Source: CAKQOE01 sp963627215
GTDB lineage: Bacteria; Bacillota; Clostridia; Peptostreptococcales; Anaerovoracaceae
Direction: 5' to 3'
Length of the DNA stretch: 27,526 nt
Assembly (NCBI GenBank): GCA_963627215.1
Contig: CAVGAH010000016.1
Coordinates: 1-27,526, forward strand
Under the pieces are notes generated by a model, which was given only the letters and a program-made list of their open reading frames with translations, was not told the origin of the DNA and did no database searches. Within the stretch, counting starts at the first letter, position 1. Every line of letters begins with the position of its first letter. The position numbers and the translations under genes are program-made. This document shows positions 8,779-16,371 of this stretch, in pieces.

Positions 8779-8807
8779 ATTTTACCACAAGCATATTACA
8801 AATACAA
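8779..8807 (-). promoter_or_regulatory. Promoter of the CYTH gene
   Basis: On the minus strand TTGTAT (8802-8807), exactly 17 bases and TAAAAT (8779-8784) precede the CYTH gene by about 58 bases. Just upstream (8811-8841) CAGAAC and GTTCTG arms could form a weak terminator for the ABC operon. Confidence 0.7.
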
Positions 8808-8857
8808 GCAGAACCGTTAATATTCGTGACCTGCCCGTTCTGTGCGGATATATACAT

Positions 8858-9574
8858 CTATAATACTTTACTTAAAAATGATTTAGTTCTTTCATTTTCG
8901 GGATGGTTAAATATTTTATCAGGAGTTCCCTGCTCCATGATTATACCCTGATCCATGAAAAATACTCTGTCAGCTGCTTCGCGGGCGAAGCCCATTTCGT
9001 GAGTGACTATTACCATAGTCATTCCGTTTGCCGCAAGCTCCTTCATTATTTCAAGGACCTCTCCTACCATCTCAGGGTCAAGAGCCGACGTCGGCTCATC
9101 AAACAGCATGACTTCAGGATTCATTGCAAGCGCTCTGGCTATAGCTACTCTCTGCTGCTGTCCGCCTGAGAGTTCCGCAGGATATGCGTCCGCTTTATCG
9201 GCAAGACCGACCTTTGCGAGCAGCTTTCTGCCTTCTGCCTCCGCTTCAGCCTTCGATACCTTCTTGACCTTTATCGGTGCGATCATTATATTTTCAAGAA
9301 CTGACTTGTGAGGGAACAGATTGAACTGCTGGAATACCATTCCCATATGAGTCCTCGTTTCGTTGATAGTCTTTTCTTCTACTCTTTTGCCGTCAAGGTA
9401 TATCTCACCTTCAGTAGGCTCCTCGAGAAGATTCAGACATCTGATAAATGTCGATTTGCCTGAGCCTGACGGTCCGATAATGCATACCACCTCATTATCG
9501 TGTATAGTTTCGGTTATGCCCTTGAGGACTTCGTTGTGACCGAAACGCTTAACAAGATTTTTTATTTCTATCAT
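8858..9574 (-). CDS. Polar amino-acid ABC transporter ATPase (GlnQ/HisP type)
   Basis: This is the ATP-hydrolysing subunit of an amino-acid importer on the inner face of the membrane. In 238 residues it shows Walker A GPSGSGKST (34-42), a Q-loop in MVFQQFNLFPH (Gln82/83), the ABC signature LSGGQ (135-139), Walker B VMLFDEP (155-161) and the H-loop His192. The FNLFPH sequence is typical of the polar amino-acid (PAAT) subgroup. The ATG lies three bases after the stop of the permease gene, so the pair is coupled. The transported amino acid cannot be deduced from the ATPase. Confidence 0.95.
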   Translation of the reverse strand: MIEIKNLVKRFGHNEVLKGITETIHDNEVVCIIGPSGSGKSTFIRCLNLLEEPTEGEIYLDGKRVEEKTINETRTHMGMVFQQFNLFPHKSVLENIMIAPIKVKKVSKAEAEAEGRKLLAKVGLADKADAYPAELSGGQQQRVAIARALAMNPEVMLFDEPTSALDPEMVGEVLEIMKELAANGMTMVIVTHEMGFAREAADRVFFMDQGIIMEQGTPDKIFNHPENERTKSFLSKVL

Positions 9575-9577
9575 GAT

Positions 9578-10288
9578 CTAAAATCCTGCCTTTCTCTTCT
9601 TTGTCGTTGGTGCTCCGTTTGAGCTTGCCATACGCTTTTCAAGGTAAGCTACAACTCTTGACAGAGGGATCGTCATGCACATGTATATCACAGCTACACC
9701 GATGTAAGCCGGGAATGATTTAAAGTCTCTTGACGCCCACAGCATACCCTCTCTTGTTATTTCAACGATGCCGACATATGAGAGTATGGATGTTTCCTTT
9801 ATAAGCGTAACAAATTCGTTAGCCATGGCCGGAAGTATCACTCTGAACGCCTGCGGCAGTATGATGTTTGTCATCGTCTTAGACTTTGACATGCCGAGTG
9901 AACGAGCCGCCTCAGTCTGACCTTTGTTGACCGCCTGGATACCGCTTCGTATTATCTCTGCGAGATACGCACCGCTGTTCAGTCCGCATGCTATGATACC
10001 TACTATTACTATAGGCTTCCATGTAAATGACATGCTTCCGCCTGACATCGAGTTGATGATCTGCGGTACACCGTATGCGAGTATCAGGACCTGTACGAAG
10101 AGCGGTGTTCCTCGTATTATCTCAACATATATTGAAGCAGGCCACTTGAGGACCTTATGCTGCGACATCTTTCCGAGCGCCATTATAAGTCCTATGACAA
10201 GTCCTATGATAAGAGCTCCGGCAGTAACGTAAAGCGTTGTTCCGATACCATATGCCGCGATTTTTATACCCTGTAAATAATCTGCCAT
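9578..10288 (-). CDS. Polar amino-acid ABC transporter permease (HisM/GlnP family)
   Basis: This inner-membrane permease of 236 residues has about five hydrophobic segments. The family motif RGTPLFVQ is at 59-66, and an EAA loop starting EAARSLGMSK at 126 docks onto the ATPase. The C-terminus is basic. AGGGAG upstream supports the ATG. Only one permease and one ATPase are encoded and no substrate-binding protein is fused or adjacent, so the receptor must be elsewhere, or the permease homodimer shares one. The substrate is probably glutamine, glutamate, arginine, cystine or a similar polar amino acid; this is family knowledge, not something read here. Confidence 0.93.
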   Translation of the reverse strand: MADYLQGIKIAAYGIGTTLYVTAGALIIGLVIGLIMALGKMSQHKVLKWPASIYVEIIRGTPLFVQVLILAYGVPQIINSMSGGSMSFTWKPIVIVGIIACGLNSGAYLAEIIRSGIQAVNKGQTEAARSLGMSKSKTMTNIILPQAFRVILPAMANEFVTLIKETSILSYVGIVEITREGMLWASRDFKSFPAYIGVAVIYMCMTIPLSRVVAYLEKRMASSNGAPTTKKRKAGF

Positions 10289-10326
10289 ATAATTTCTCCC
10301 TGTTTTATTTTTTAATCAGCTAAAGT

Positions 10327-10355
10327 ATTATACAGGAACATTCTCATAAATACAA
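10327..10355 (-). promoter_or_regulatory. Promoter of the amino-acid ABC operon
   Basis: On the minus strand TTGTAT (10350-10355), 17 bases and a perfect TATAAT (10327-10332) lie about 39 bases before the permease start. The -35 box touches the end of the symporter's terminator hairpin. Confidence 0.75.
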
Positions 10356-10380
10356 TAGGCGGCCCCGCTGAGCCGCCTAT
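10354..10380 (-). terminator. Terminator after the AGCS symporter gene
   Basis: On the minus strand ATAGGCGGC and GCCGCCTAT form a strong 9-bp GC-rich stem, followed by TGTATTT. The T-run is imperfect, but the position 34 bases after the symporter stop fits a terminator. Confidence 0.65.
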
Positions 10381-10413
10381 ATTTTCAAATATCTATACTT
10401 TTATCAATATATA

Positions 10414-11829
10414 TTACTTAAGATCATGTCTGTGACGCTCGAAGTAATCCTTCGTTTCTTTTACTACGACACCGCTGAGGGCTATGAGGGCTATCATATT
10501 TGGCAGAGCCATGAGGCCGTTGAATATGTCGGCGATAGTCCATACTGCTGAGAGTGTCATGTAAGGTCCGATGAATACTGCGAGTATGTAGAGCCAGCGG
10601 TAAGCCTTTACTACCTTCATGTTTCTGTTTGAAAGGTACTCGAGGCAGCGCTCGCTGTAGTAATCCCATCCGAGTATAGTTGTGAATGCGAAGAATATCA
10701 GGCAGATCATGAGAATGAATGCTGATATCGTCGGTGAGATAGGAAGTCCGTTCTGGAATGCGTAAGTAGTTACCTGAACGCCTTCGATGCCTTCTACCTG
10801 CCATGCGCCTGTTACTACGATAGAAAGGCCTGTCATAGTACAAATGATGATAGTATCGATAAATGTACCTGTCATTGATACGAGACCCTGACGTACAGGC
10901 TCCTTTGTCTTAGCTGCAGCTGCCGCTATAGGAGCTGAACCGAGGCCGGCTTCGTTTGAGAAGATACCTCTTGCAACACCCTTCTGCATTGCGATGAAGA
11001 GCGTACCCACTACGCCGCCCGTTACTGACTGCGGGTTGAATGCTCCCTTTACGATAACTGCGATAGCTTCAGGAATGTGAGTTATATTCAGGATTATAAG
11101 CGCGAGGCAGAATACAATGTAGATAACTGACATGAACGGAACTATTATCTGTGATACATCAGCTATACGCTTGATGCCGCCGATAACTACGAGTGCTACG
11201 CAGATAGCAAGAACGAAGCTTGATATAACTACTGCGATGGAATATTCGCCTACTACAGGGAGGTTGACCATCATCTGTGAATCAGGGTCAAAGAAGTTCT
11301 TTACTGCGCTGGCGATACCGTTTACCTGTGTAAATGTACCGATACCCATAAGACCTACGCAAACTCCGAAGAATGCGAATATCTTTGCAAGCCACTTCCA
11401 GTTTTTGCCCATACCTTTTTCAATATAATAGAAAGGTCCGCCGAGAGAATGTCCATCAGGATCTACCGTTCTGTATTTAACAGCCAAAAGTCCTTCCGAA
11501 TACTTTGTAGCCATACCGAAGAATGCAGCTACTACCATCCAGAAAAGCGCGCCCGGACCGCCTGTACATACTGCTGTAGCAACGCCGACTATGTTTCCTG
11601 TACCGATAGTCGCGCTGAGTGCTGTACAGAGTGCGCCGAAGCTTGTAACTTCGCCGTGTGCGCCTTCTTCATTTTTTATCATGAACTTGAGTGCCTTGCC
11701 GAGATGGCGAACCTGAAGTAAACCAAGTCTTACTGTGAGGAGGATGCCTCCTGCGATGATGAGTACCATCAGTGGAACGCCCCAGACAAAATCGTCTATG
11801 GCGCCTAAAATGTTGTTGAAAGTTTCCAT
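10414..11829 (-). CDS. AGCS-family sodium:amino-acid symporter, probably for glycine
   Basis: The AGCS family imports alanine or glycine with sodium. The protein is hydrophobic, with about ten to eleven membrane segments and the family's conserved stretches, such as ATIGTGNIVGVATA and FSNEAGLGSAP. I chose the start at 11827-11829 (METFNNILG), giving 471 residues, because GGAGAGG lies just before it. The open frame extends 29 codons further upstream, but that part is basic, has no such site and overlaps the leader. A glycine riboswitch with a terminator precedes the gene, so glycine is the most likely substrate and transcription probably changes with the glycine level. The gene is monocistronic, ending in its own hairpin. 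Confidence 0.95.
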   Translation of the reverse strand: METFNNILGAIDDFVWGVPLMVLIIAGGILLTVRLGLLQVRHLGKALKFMIKNEEGAHGEVTSFGALCTALSATIGTGNIVGVATAVCTGGPGALFWMVVAAFFGMATKYSEGLLAVKYRTVDPDGHSLGGPFYYIEKGMGKNWKWLAKIFAFFGVCVGLMGIGTFTQVNGIASAVKNFFDPDSQMMVNLPVVGEYSIAVVISSFVLAICVALVVIGGIKRIADVSQIIVPFMSVIYIVFCLALIILNITHIPEAIAVIVKGAFNPQSVTGGVVGTLFIAMQKGVARGIFSNEAGLGSAPIAAAAAKTKEPVRQGLVSMTGTFIDTIIICTMTGLSIVVTGAWQVEGIEGVQVTTYAFQNGLPISPTISAFILMICLIFFAFTTILGWDYYSERCLEYLSNRNMKVVKAYRWLYILAVFIGPYMTLSAVWTIADIFNGLMALPNMIALIALSGVVVKETKDYFERHRHDLK

Positions 11830-11964
11830 AATTACCTGTCCTCTCCTGAAAAACATGTGCTTACAGGGAAAAGACCGATCCGTGGAAAAATAGACATTAA
11901 AAAATCGAATAATCAATAATTCCGAAAAAATACGTATATTTCTTTTGTTTTCTTTCCCTGCAAA

Positions 11965-12006
11965 TAAAAAAGCCGGAATCTGTTTCGTTATTTCAGATTT
12001 CCGACG
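11965..12006 (-). terminator. Expression-platform terminator of the glycine riboswitch
   Basis: On the minus strand GTCGGAAATCTG pairs with CAGATTCCGGC (one bulged A) and is followed by TTTTTTATT. It lies between the aptamer and the symporter start, so it is the likely switchable terminator. Confidence 0.8.
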
Positions 12007-12037
12007 CTGAGAGAAAGGATTAAGCTATAAAACATTA

Positions 12038-12175
12038 GCTCTGTCCTTTTGCCTGAGAGATTAGCACTGGCTGTGCATTACACCTTCGGCGCTTTACTGC
12101 CTGACTTACGATGCTGAAGTTCTGTATCCGGATACGGAACTCCTTCGTCCGTCAGACGAAAGACTCTCCAGAGTC
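12038..12175 (-). ncRNA. Glycine riboswitch, single aptamer
   Basis: On the minus strand the RNA begins GACTCTGGAGAG, contains the core GCGCCGAAGG and ends CTCTCAGGCAAAAGGACAGAG (split here as CTCTCAGG, then CAAAAGG, then ACAGAG). These are the hallmark sequences of glycine aptamers. P1 is formed by CTCTG (12169-12173) and CAGAG (12039-12043). Only one aptamer is seen. A short stem AGCTA...TAGCT directly follows the aptamer and another hairpin (about 12181-12206) precedes it; either could replace the missing second aptamer, as described for singlet glycine riboswitches. Singlets in front of transport genes are usually off-switches, and the terminator downstream fits this. Confidence 0.92.
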
Positions 12176-12226
12176 GCTGTCCACACGGCATCCGCAGCGG
12201 CGGTGTCCTATGTGAACGCAATAGAA

Positions 12227-12255
12227 ATGTTACCACTATAGCTGTTATTTTTCAA
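12227..12255 (-). promoter_or_regulatory. Promoter of the glycine riboswitch and symporter
   Basis: On the minus strand TTGAAA (12250-12255), 17 bases and TAACAT (12227-12232) would start the RNA near 12220, just before the upstream hairpin of the riboswitch. Confidence 0.7.
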
Positions 12256-12413
12256 TACGTAATTTATTTTCAGTAATATATTTTGTCATAGCTGTTTATT
12301 GCGTAAATTATTTCGTATAATTGTATACAAACTGAATATTTTACCGCTTTAACGTGTGATTCGTATGCATATATATAATATTCTATATTTTGTTAAGAAT
12401 ATCAACACTTTGC

Positions 12414-12428
12414 GTCCGCCCGGCGGAC
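12414..12428. repeat. Intergenic hairpin, CGCCCGGCG core (copy 1)
   Basis: GTC-CGCCCGGCG-GAC forms a 6-bp stem with a CCG loop. It is preceded by TTGC and followed by CCACAGC, almost as in copy 2 at 23817. It lies in the gap between the terminator of the small membrane gene and the glycine riboswitch promoter. Nothing else is recognised in 12256-12448, which is AT-rich. Confidence 0.5.
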
Positions 12429-12448
12429 CCACAGCCTGTCAACTATTC

Positions 12449-12494
12449 AAAAAACAAACGAACTGACCCATTCCGAATACAAACAGGCCAGTTC
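12449..12494 (-). terminator. Terminator after the small membrane protein gene
   Basis: On the minus strand GAACTGGCC pairs with GGGTCAGTTC and is followed by GTTTGTTTTTTG. It lies 32 bases after the stop of the 69-residue gene. Confidence 0.8.
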
Positions 12495-12526
12495 ATAATT
12501 ATTGCTTTATTTTCATACCGCACTTA

Positions 12527-12736
12527 TCAGGACAGCAGTCCTACGAGCATGAGCGCCACTGAAACGCAGGCGAGGACGCCTACTGCTGCGAATGCTATGC
12601 ACATGCCTTTAGGGAGCTTTTTTCTGTTGAATATCGAAAAGCATATGAGCGCGATGCCCAGACCCGCGCCGAATGCCAGCGCTGTTATGAAAAGCGGGCT
12701 TACTGCTGCCGCTCCTTCTGTTGATATAAGTTCCAT
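12527..12736 (-). CDS. Small two-helix membrane protein, unknown function
   Basis: A 69-residue protein with two clear hydrophobic segments, at about 13-36 and 46-68, joined by a basic turn NRKKLPKG (37-44). It has no family I recognise. A good GGAGG lies ten bases before the ATG and a terminator follows the stop, so this is very probably a real gene. It starts 24 bases after the stop of the upstream glycosidase gene on the same strand, so the two are probably co-transcribed. The positive loop predicts both ends outside the cytoplasm, but this is only inference. Confidence 0.7.
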   Translation of the reverse strand: MELISTEGAAAVSPLFITALAFGAGLGIALICFSIFNRKKLPKGMCIAFAAVGVLACVSVALMLVGLLS

Positions 12737-12760
12737 GGATGGTATTCCTCCGTTTATTTA

Positions 12761-14581
12761 TTAATTACTTTCTATTATTACCGTTCTCGTACTGTTATCC
12801 CAGTCTACTTTATAGCCTGCTGCTTCTGCAAGGTAACGCACAGGTGCGTAAGTTCTTGAATTTTTAATTATTGCTTCAGTATCCATAGTCTTATTTTCAA
12901 ACACTGTGAAATTTCCTGATGCATCCTCTTTCATGACTCTGTAATTGTTTGAGTCTATGGTAAATACCACTTTCAGGGAATCCCTGGTAAATATCGCCTG
13001 ACGGTTTTCGTTCTCCCATTCCACGTCCATGCCGAGCGCATCGCCTACGACTCTGAGCGGGCAGAGTGTTCGATTATTTTTATCTATAAACGGAGCTGCA
13101 TCTGTGTACTGTATGTATTTTCCGTTCACAGTGATATTTATCGCGTTCGGGTCTGACGACGGAGCCGTCGCCGTATTGTTGTTATTATTGCCGCTGTCAG
13201 TATTATTGCTGCTATTATTTTTACCGGCGTCGGGATCGTTGGGTGTCGCTGCACTGCTGCCGCCGTTGCCTCCGTTCGCATAATACGTCGTGTAAAGGTT
13301 TACGATATTGGAATCGTTCGCCATCAGCTTGTATCTGAAGTGGATCTCGCCCTTTATGTTGCTGTCTGCCTTGTTTATGGCAAGCTGGCGCTGCAGCTCT
13401 GACGTTCCGTACCATACGCTGTTTTTGTCAGTCACGTTTGATGAACGATAGTCTGCCATGCCTATGTAAAGGTCTACATCGCTGCCCTTGACCGCATCGC
13501 TCCACCATTTAGCGAGCACACTGTAGTCAGCTACAGTATATCCTATGTTCCAGTAGATCTGCGGCACTATGTAATCTATAGTTCCTGCGTTTATCCAGGC
13601 CAGGCAGTCGGCAAATTTCTGAGTGTACGCTTCGCTGCCCTTTGTTGCTGAGCCGTTCGGCATAGTAGTAGAATTCGCCCAGATGCCCTGAGGGCTTATG
13701 CCGAAGCGCAGGCTGCTGTCTGCCTGATGGAGCTTTGTATCGAGCTCCGCAACGAGCTTGTTTACGTTGTCGCGTCTCCACGCGCTCTTGTCTGAATATC
13801 CGCTGCCGTATGCGTTCCATGAAGCATCGTCATTGAACGATGTACCAGGATAAAAATAATCGTCCATATGTATGCCGTCAACATCGTAATTATTCACTAT
13901 CTCAAGTGCGCCCTTTACTATAAGGTCTACAGACTTTGGGTTTCCCGGGTCGTAGTAATAGTTTCCGTCGCTGTATTTTACTACGCAGTCAGCGTAATCT
14001 CCCTTTGCCGGGTTATCAGCAGAAAGGCTGTTCCATTCCGTGTCGCCGCCACGCGTTATCCTGTAAGGGTTTATCCATGCATGAAGCTCAAGACCGCGCG
14101 CATGAGCCGCACTCACCCAGTACTCGAGCGGGTCGAAGCCGCCAGCAGGAGCTACTCCCTGAGTTCCTGAAATGTAGCTGCTCCACGGGAATATATCAGA
14201 CTTGTAAAATGCGTCGCCGCATGGTCTGACCTGCAGGAATACCGTATTCATATTCATAGCCTTTATATTATCAAGTATCTTGTCTGCTTCAGCCTTTAGC
14301 GTTGCTGCGTCAGTAGTTTTTACAGACGGATAATCGAGGTTCATCACCGTTGATACCCATATGCCGCGCATATCGTCAGCACTTGTCTTTGTTACAGTGC
14401 CTGAGGCAGATGATGAGCTGCCGTCAGCAGCCCATACGGACATCAGTGATGTCGCTACTGTCCATACTACAAATATTACAGCAATAACGAGTGCTGTAAC
14501 CGACAGCCATCTCTTGCGCTTTCTTGCGTAGCTGTTTTTACTGTCAGCATTTTTATTATCCTTTGTGTTGTTTTGTACCAT
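12761..14581 (-). CDS. Membrane-anchored family 10-like glycosyl hydrolase with copper-amine-oxidase-like domain
   Basis: The start at 14579-14581 (MVQNNTKD), giving 606 residues, is chosen for AAGGAG eight bases upstream; the longer open frame adds 28 basic residues without such a site. A basic cytoplasmic tail is followed by one membrane helix or signal (about 26-51). Then comes a GHL10/DUF187-type (YngK-like) TIM-barrel domain from MRGIWVSTV (71) to about 395, with motifs NPYRIT, GIHMDDYFYP and DYIVPQIYW. An Asn/Ser/Gly linker leads to a C-terminal copper-amine-oxidase N-like domain (about 470-606, PLRVVGDALG and PVRYLAEAAG). Such proteins act at the cell surface on glycans, possibly peptidoglycan or exopolysaccharide. 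The substrate is unknown. The C-terminal domain probably binds the wall rather than copper. Confidence 0.88.
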   Translation of the reverse strand: MVQNNTKDNKNADSKNSYARKRKRWLSVTALVIAVIFVVWTVATSLMSVWAADGSSSSASGTVTKTSADDMRGIWVSTVMNLDYPSVKTTDAATLKAEADKILDNIKAMNMNTVFLQVRPCGDAFYKSDIFPWSSYISGTQGVAPAGGFDPLEYWVSAAHARGLELHAWINPYRITRGGDTEWNSLSADNPAKGDYADCVVKYSDGNYYYDPGNPKSVDLIVKGALEIVNNYDVDGIHMDDYFYPGTSFNDDASWNAYGSGYSDKSAWRRDNVNKLVAELDTKLHQADSSLRFGISPQGIWANSTTMPNGSATKGSEAYTQKFADCLAWINAGTIDYIVPQIYWNIGYTVADYSVLAKWWSDAVKGSDVDLYIGMADYRSSNVTDKNSVWYGTSELQRQLAINKADSNIKGEIHFRYKLMANDSNIVNLYTTYYANGGNGGSSAATPNDPDAGKNNSSNNTDSGNNNNNTATAPSSDPNAINITVNGKYIQYTDAAPFIDKNNRTLCPLRVVGDALGMDVEWENENRQAIFTRDSLKVVFTIDSNNYRVMKEDASGNFTVFENKTMDTEAIIKNSRTYAPVRYLAEAAGYKVDWDNSTRTVIIESN

Positions 14582-14651
14582 TCTTTTCTCCTTGACCCTC
14601 TTTATTTTTCTAATAGATACATTTTTAAATTTAATATATTTAAATAAATAA

Positions 14652-14679
14652 ACCACGTACCTCAATGGAAGTACGTGGT
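14652..14679 (-). terminator. Hairpin between the PHP phosphatase and the glycosidase
   Basis: On the minus strand CCACGTAC and GTACGTGG form an 8-bp stem around a ten-base loop, followed by TTTATTTATTT. It lies 100 bases after the PHP gene's stop and 71 before the glycosidase start, so it may terminate the PHP transcript. The palindromic arms could also bind a regulator. The rest of 14582-14777 is AT-rich and holds nothing else I recognise. Confidence 0.6.
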
Positions 14680-14777
14680 AATGATTATACTACACTATTT
14701 TGCCAAAACAGCCTTATTAATGAAAACTTAATATGGCATTTTGTATTTTTACTGCATTACGTTATTTAGTTGGAACA

Positions 14778-15506
14778 TTAAAGCGTTATTATTTCAGCGT
14801 TTTTCAGTATCTCGCGGCCTGTCGCGTCGATCTTATCAAGCATCTCCTGCCCGCACACTTCACGTATCATCCGTATGGCGCGTCCGAGATCGGGCGGCCG
14901 CCACTCGCAGCTGTGGCAGTCAGAGCCGAGCACATGTATCTTTCCTTCCTCGAGCAGTGGCTTAAAAAACTGGATATTGCTGTAATTATTTATATATATT
15001 GCATTCATTTGTATAAGTACTTCGTCCATATCGTAATAATGCTGTATGTATTTTTTCGGCGTAAAATTCAGGAAATATCTGTCTATATGCGGAAGCATAG
15101 GCGTAAGCGGCGAATTAAGCGCTATATCGTCTATAGTCTTTACAACGGAATCCGACCACGGTATGAACGGCATTTCTGTCAGGATATACCCGGTTCCTTT
15201 TATTTGAAGCTCGTCAATATAATCCCATTTGTTCATTCCGGGAATGTATTCTACCTCTGCTCCCAGCACGACCTTCGGGACCATAAGGCGGTCTTCGTCT
15301 GTAAGAGCCTCGCGTATCCAGTCAAGGCGTTCCTGTCTGTCGCGCAGCCATGTGCCTATCTTATGCTCGCCGCGCCTGAAATGCGATGTAAGGACGACCG
15401 TATCTATGCCCTGTGCGAAGCTCTGCTTCAGCATCGTTATCGATTCCTGAACGTTATGAGATCCGTCATCTATGTCAGGCAGTATGTGAGTGTGAAAATC
15501 GATCAT
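14778..15506 (-). CDS. PHP-domain protein-tyrosine phosphatase, CpsB/YwqE type
   Basis: These metal-dependent phosphatases remove phosphate from bacterial tyrosine kinases that control capsule or exopolysaccharide synthesis. The 242-residue protein opens with MIDFHTHILPDIDDGS, the CpsB-type first motif, where His5 and His7 bind metal. Further metal ligands are visible in LTSHF (His42), GAEVEY, PHIDRY and GSDCHS. No kinase or polysaccharide operon is next to it, which is unusual for the family; the nearest cell-surface gene is the glycosidase downstream. AAGGAA precedes the ATG. A 6-bp stem GCTGCC/GGCAGC (15523-15537) touches the ribosome binding site and could reduce translation. A related PHP enzyme of other specificity cannot be excluded. 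Confidence 0.85.
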   Translation of the reverse strand: MIDFHTHILPDIDDGSHNVQESITMLKQSFAQGIDTVVLTSHFRRGEHKIGTWLRDRQERLDWIREALTDEDRLMVPKVVLGAEVEYIPGMNKWDYIDELQIKGTGYILTEMPFIPWSDSVVKTIDDIALNSPLTPMLPHIDRYFLNFTPKKYIQHYYDMDEVLIQMNAIYINNYSNIQFFKPLLEEGKIHVLGSDCHSCEWRPPDLGRAIRMIREVCGQEMLDKIDATGREILKNAEIITL

Positions 15507-15566
15507 TTGTGTGATTCCTTCAGCTGCCCCGGGCAGCAGCGGACTTTCTGCATTATACGCACAATG

Positions 15567-16196
15567 CTATACGATATCTGAAAGTACGACTATAAGTATT
15601 CCTGACTCAACGCTGATCTCAGCGACGTCTTCTGTGAATTCATTGCTCACGCCGAGCGCGAACGTATTTGTGAGTATAGCGCCCTCAAGCGGATATTTAA
15701 CGCCTCTCAGCGTTACTCCTGTACATTCCGTATCAAATGCAAATACAGAAAGATTTCGCCATGAGCTGCGCGGTACGCGGCGTTTTCCGTTTCTGACTGC
15801 AAATATCTGGTGGTGACCGTCAACTATCTGCAGGTCTGTATCCCTCTCGGCAGCATACGCAACAAGTGAAATATTTGCAAGCATGTGGTCTACCCGCCCG
15901 CCAAGCGCGCCCACGAGCATTATCCTGCGATAACCGCGCTTTATGGCGAGCTTCAGCGCCATCATCGTATCTGTATCGTCCTTTTCAGGCTTTGTGCGTA
16001 TTATTTCTGTTTCGGGTCCGCCCGGAAGCTCGCCCGTATATGAATCAAAATCTCCTATCAGCACATCCGGGACTATCTCCGCACGCCGGGCGTGTACATA
16101 GCCTGCATCGCATGCTATTACGAGATCTGCCTTTTTAAAGCTCACAGGGAAACAGCATTCCGGGGCTCCTGATATTATAAGACAGAATTTTGACAT
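15567..16196 (-). CDS. thiN: Thiamine pyrophosphokinase
   Basis: The enzyme transfers pyrophosphate from ATP to thiamine, making the cofactor thiamine pyrophosphate. The 209-residue chain has the family motifs GDFDS (48-52), KDDTD (72-76) and GGRVDH (99-104), and an SNEFTE segment near 184 belonging to the thiamine-binding domain. Length is normal. GAGGAAG lies just upstream of the ATG. It is followed after 60 bases by the PHP phosphatase. No TPP riboswitch is visible in the upstream gap, so the gene does not seem to be controlled by its own product. Confidence 0.93.
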   Translation of the reverse strand: MSKFCLIISGAPECCFPVSFKKADLVIACDAGYVHARRAEIVPDVLIGDFDSYTGELPGGPETEIIRTKPEKDDTDTMMALKLAIKRGYRRIMLVGALGGRVDHMLANISLVAYAAERDTDLQIVDGHHQIFAVRNGKRRVPRSSWRNLSVFAFDTECTGVTLRGVKYPLEGAILTNTFALGVSNEFTEDVAEISVESGILIVVLSDIV

Positions 16197-16323
16197 TTTA
16201 TCACTTCCTCAGTATCATATTTTAATAAATACAGGACACCTGCTGTTGCCTACGAAATATACGTAACGCTCCGTGTACAGGGAACTTCAACTACGCTTAT
16301 CCGTATATTCTCCGGCATTAGGC

Positions 16324-16329
16324 ATTATA
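16324..16329 (-). promoter_or_regulatory. Possible -10 box upstream of thiN
   Basis: A perfect TATAAT is found on the minus strand in the 175-base gap between the CCA-adding enzyme and thiN. The expected -35 position (TTTATT) is poor and the region is AT-rich, so this is weak. No terminator or riboswitch is recognised in 16197-16371. Confidence 0.35.
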
Positions 16330-16371
16330 TGTTGTCTTTTTGTATTAATAAAAATTATAATAAAAAATAAT

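Noticed and set aside
10424..10843. Minus-strand frame of 139 codons inside the AGCS gene
   Set aside because: Out-of-frame shadow on the same strand within a conserved transporter; basic, Arg-rich, with no family features.
14733..15581. Long plus-strand open frame of 282 codons opposite the PHP phosphatase
   Set aside because: It lies fully opposite a clear enzyme gene, has no ribosome binding site and its product matches nothing.
16197..16371. TPP riboswitch upstream of thiamine pyrophosphokinase
   Set aside because: The conserved CTGAGA and the downstream ACC-TGATCTGG core are not present.
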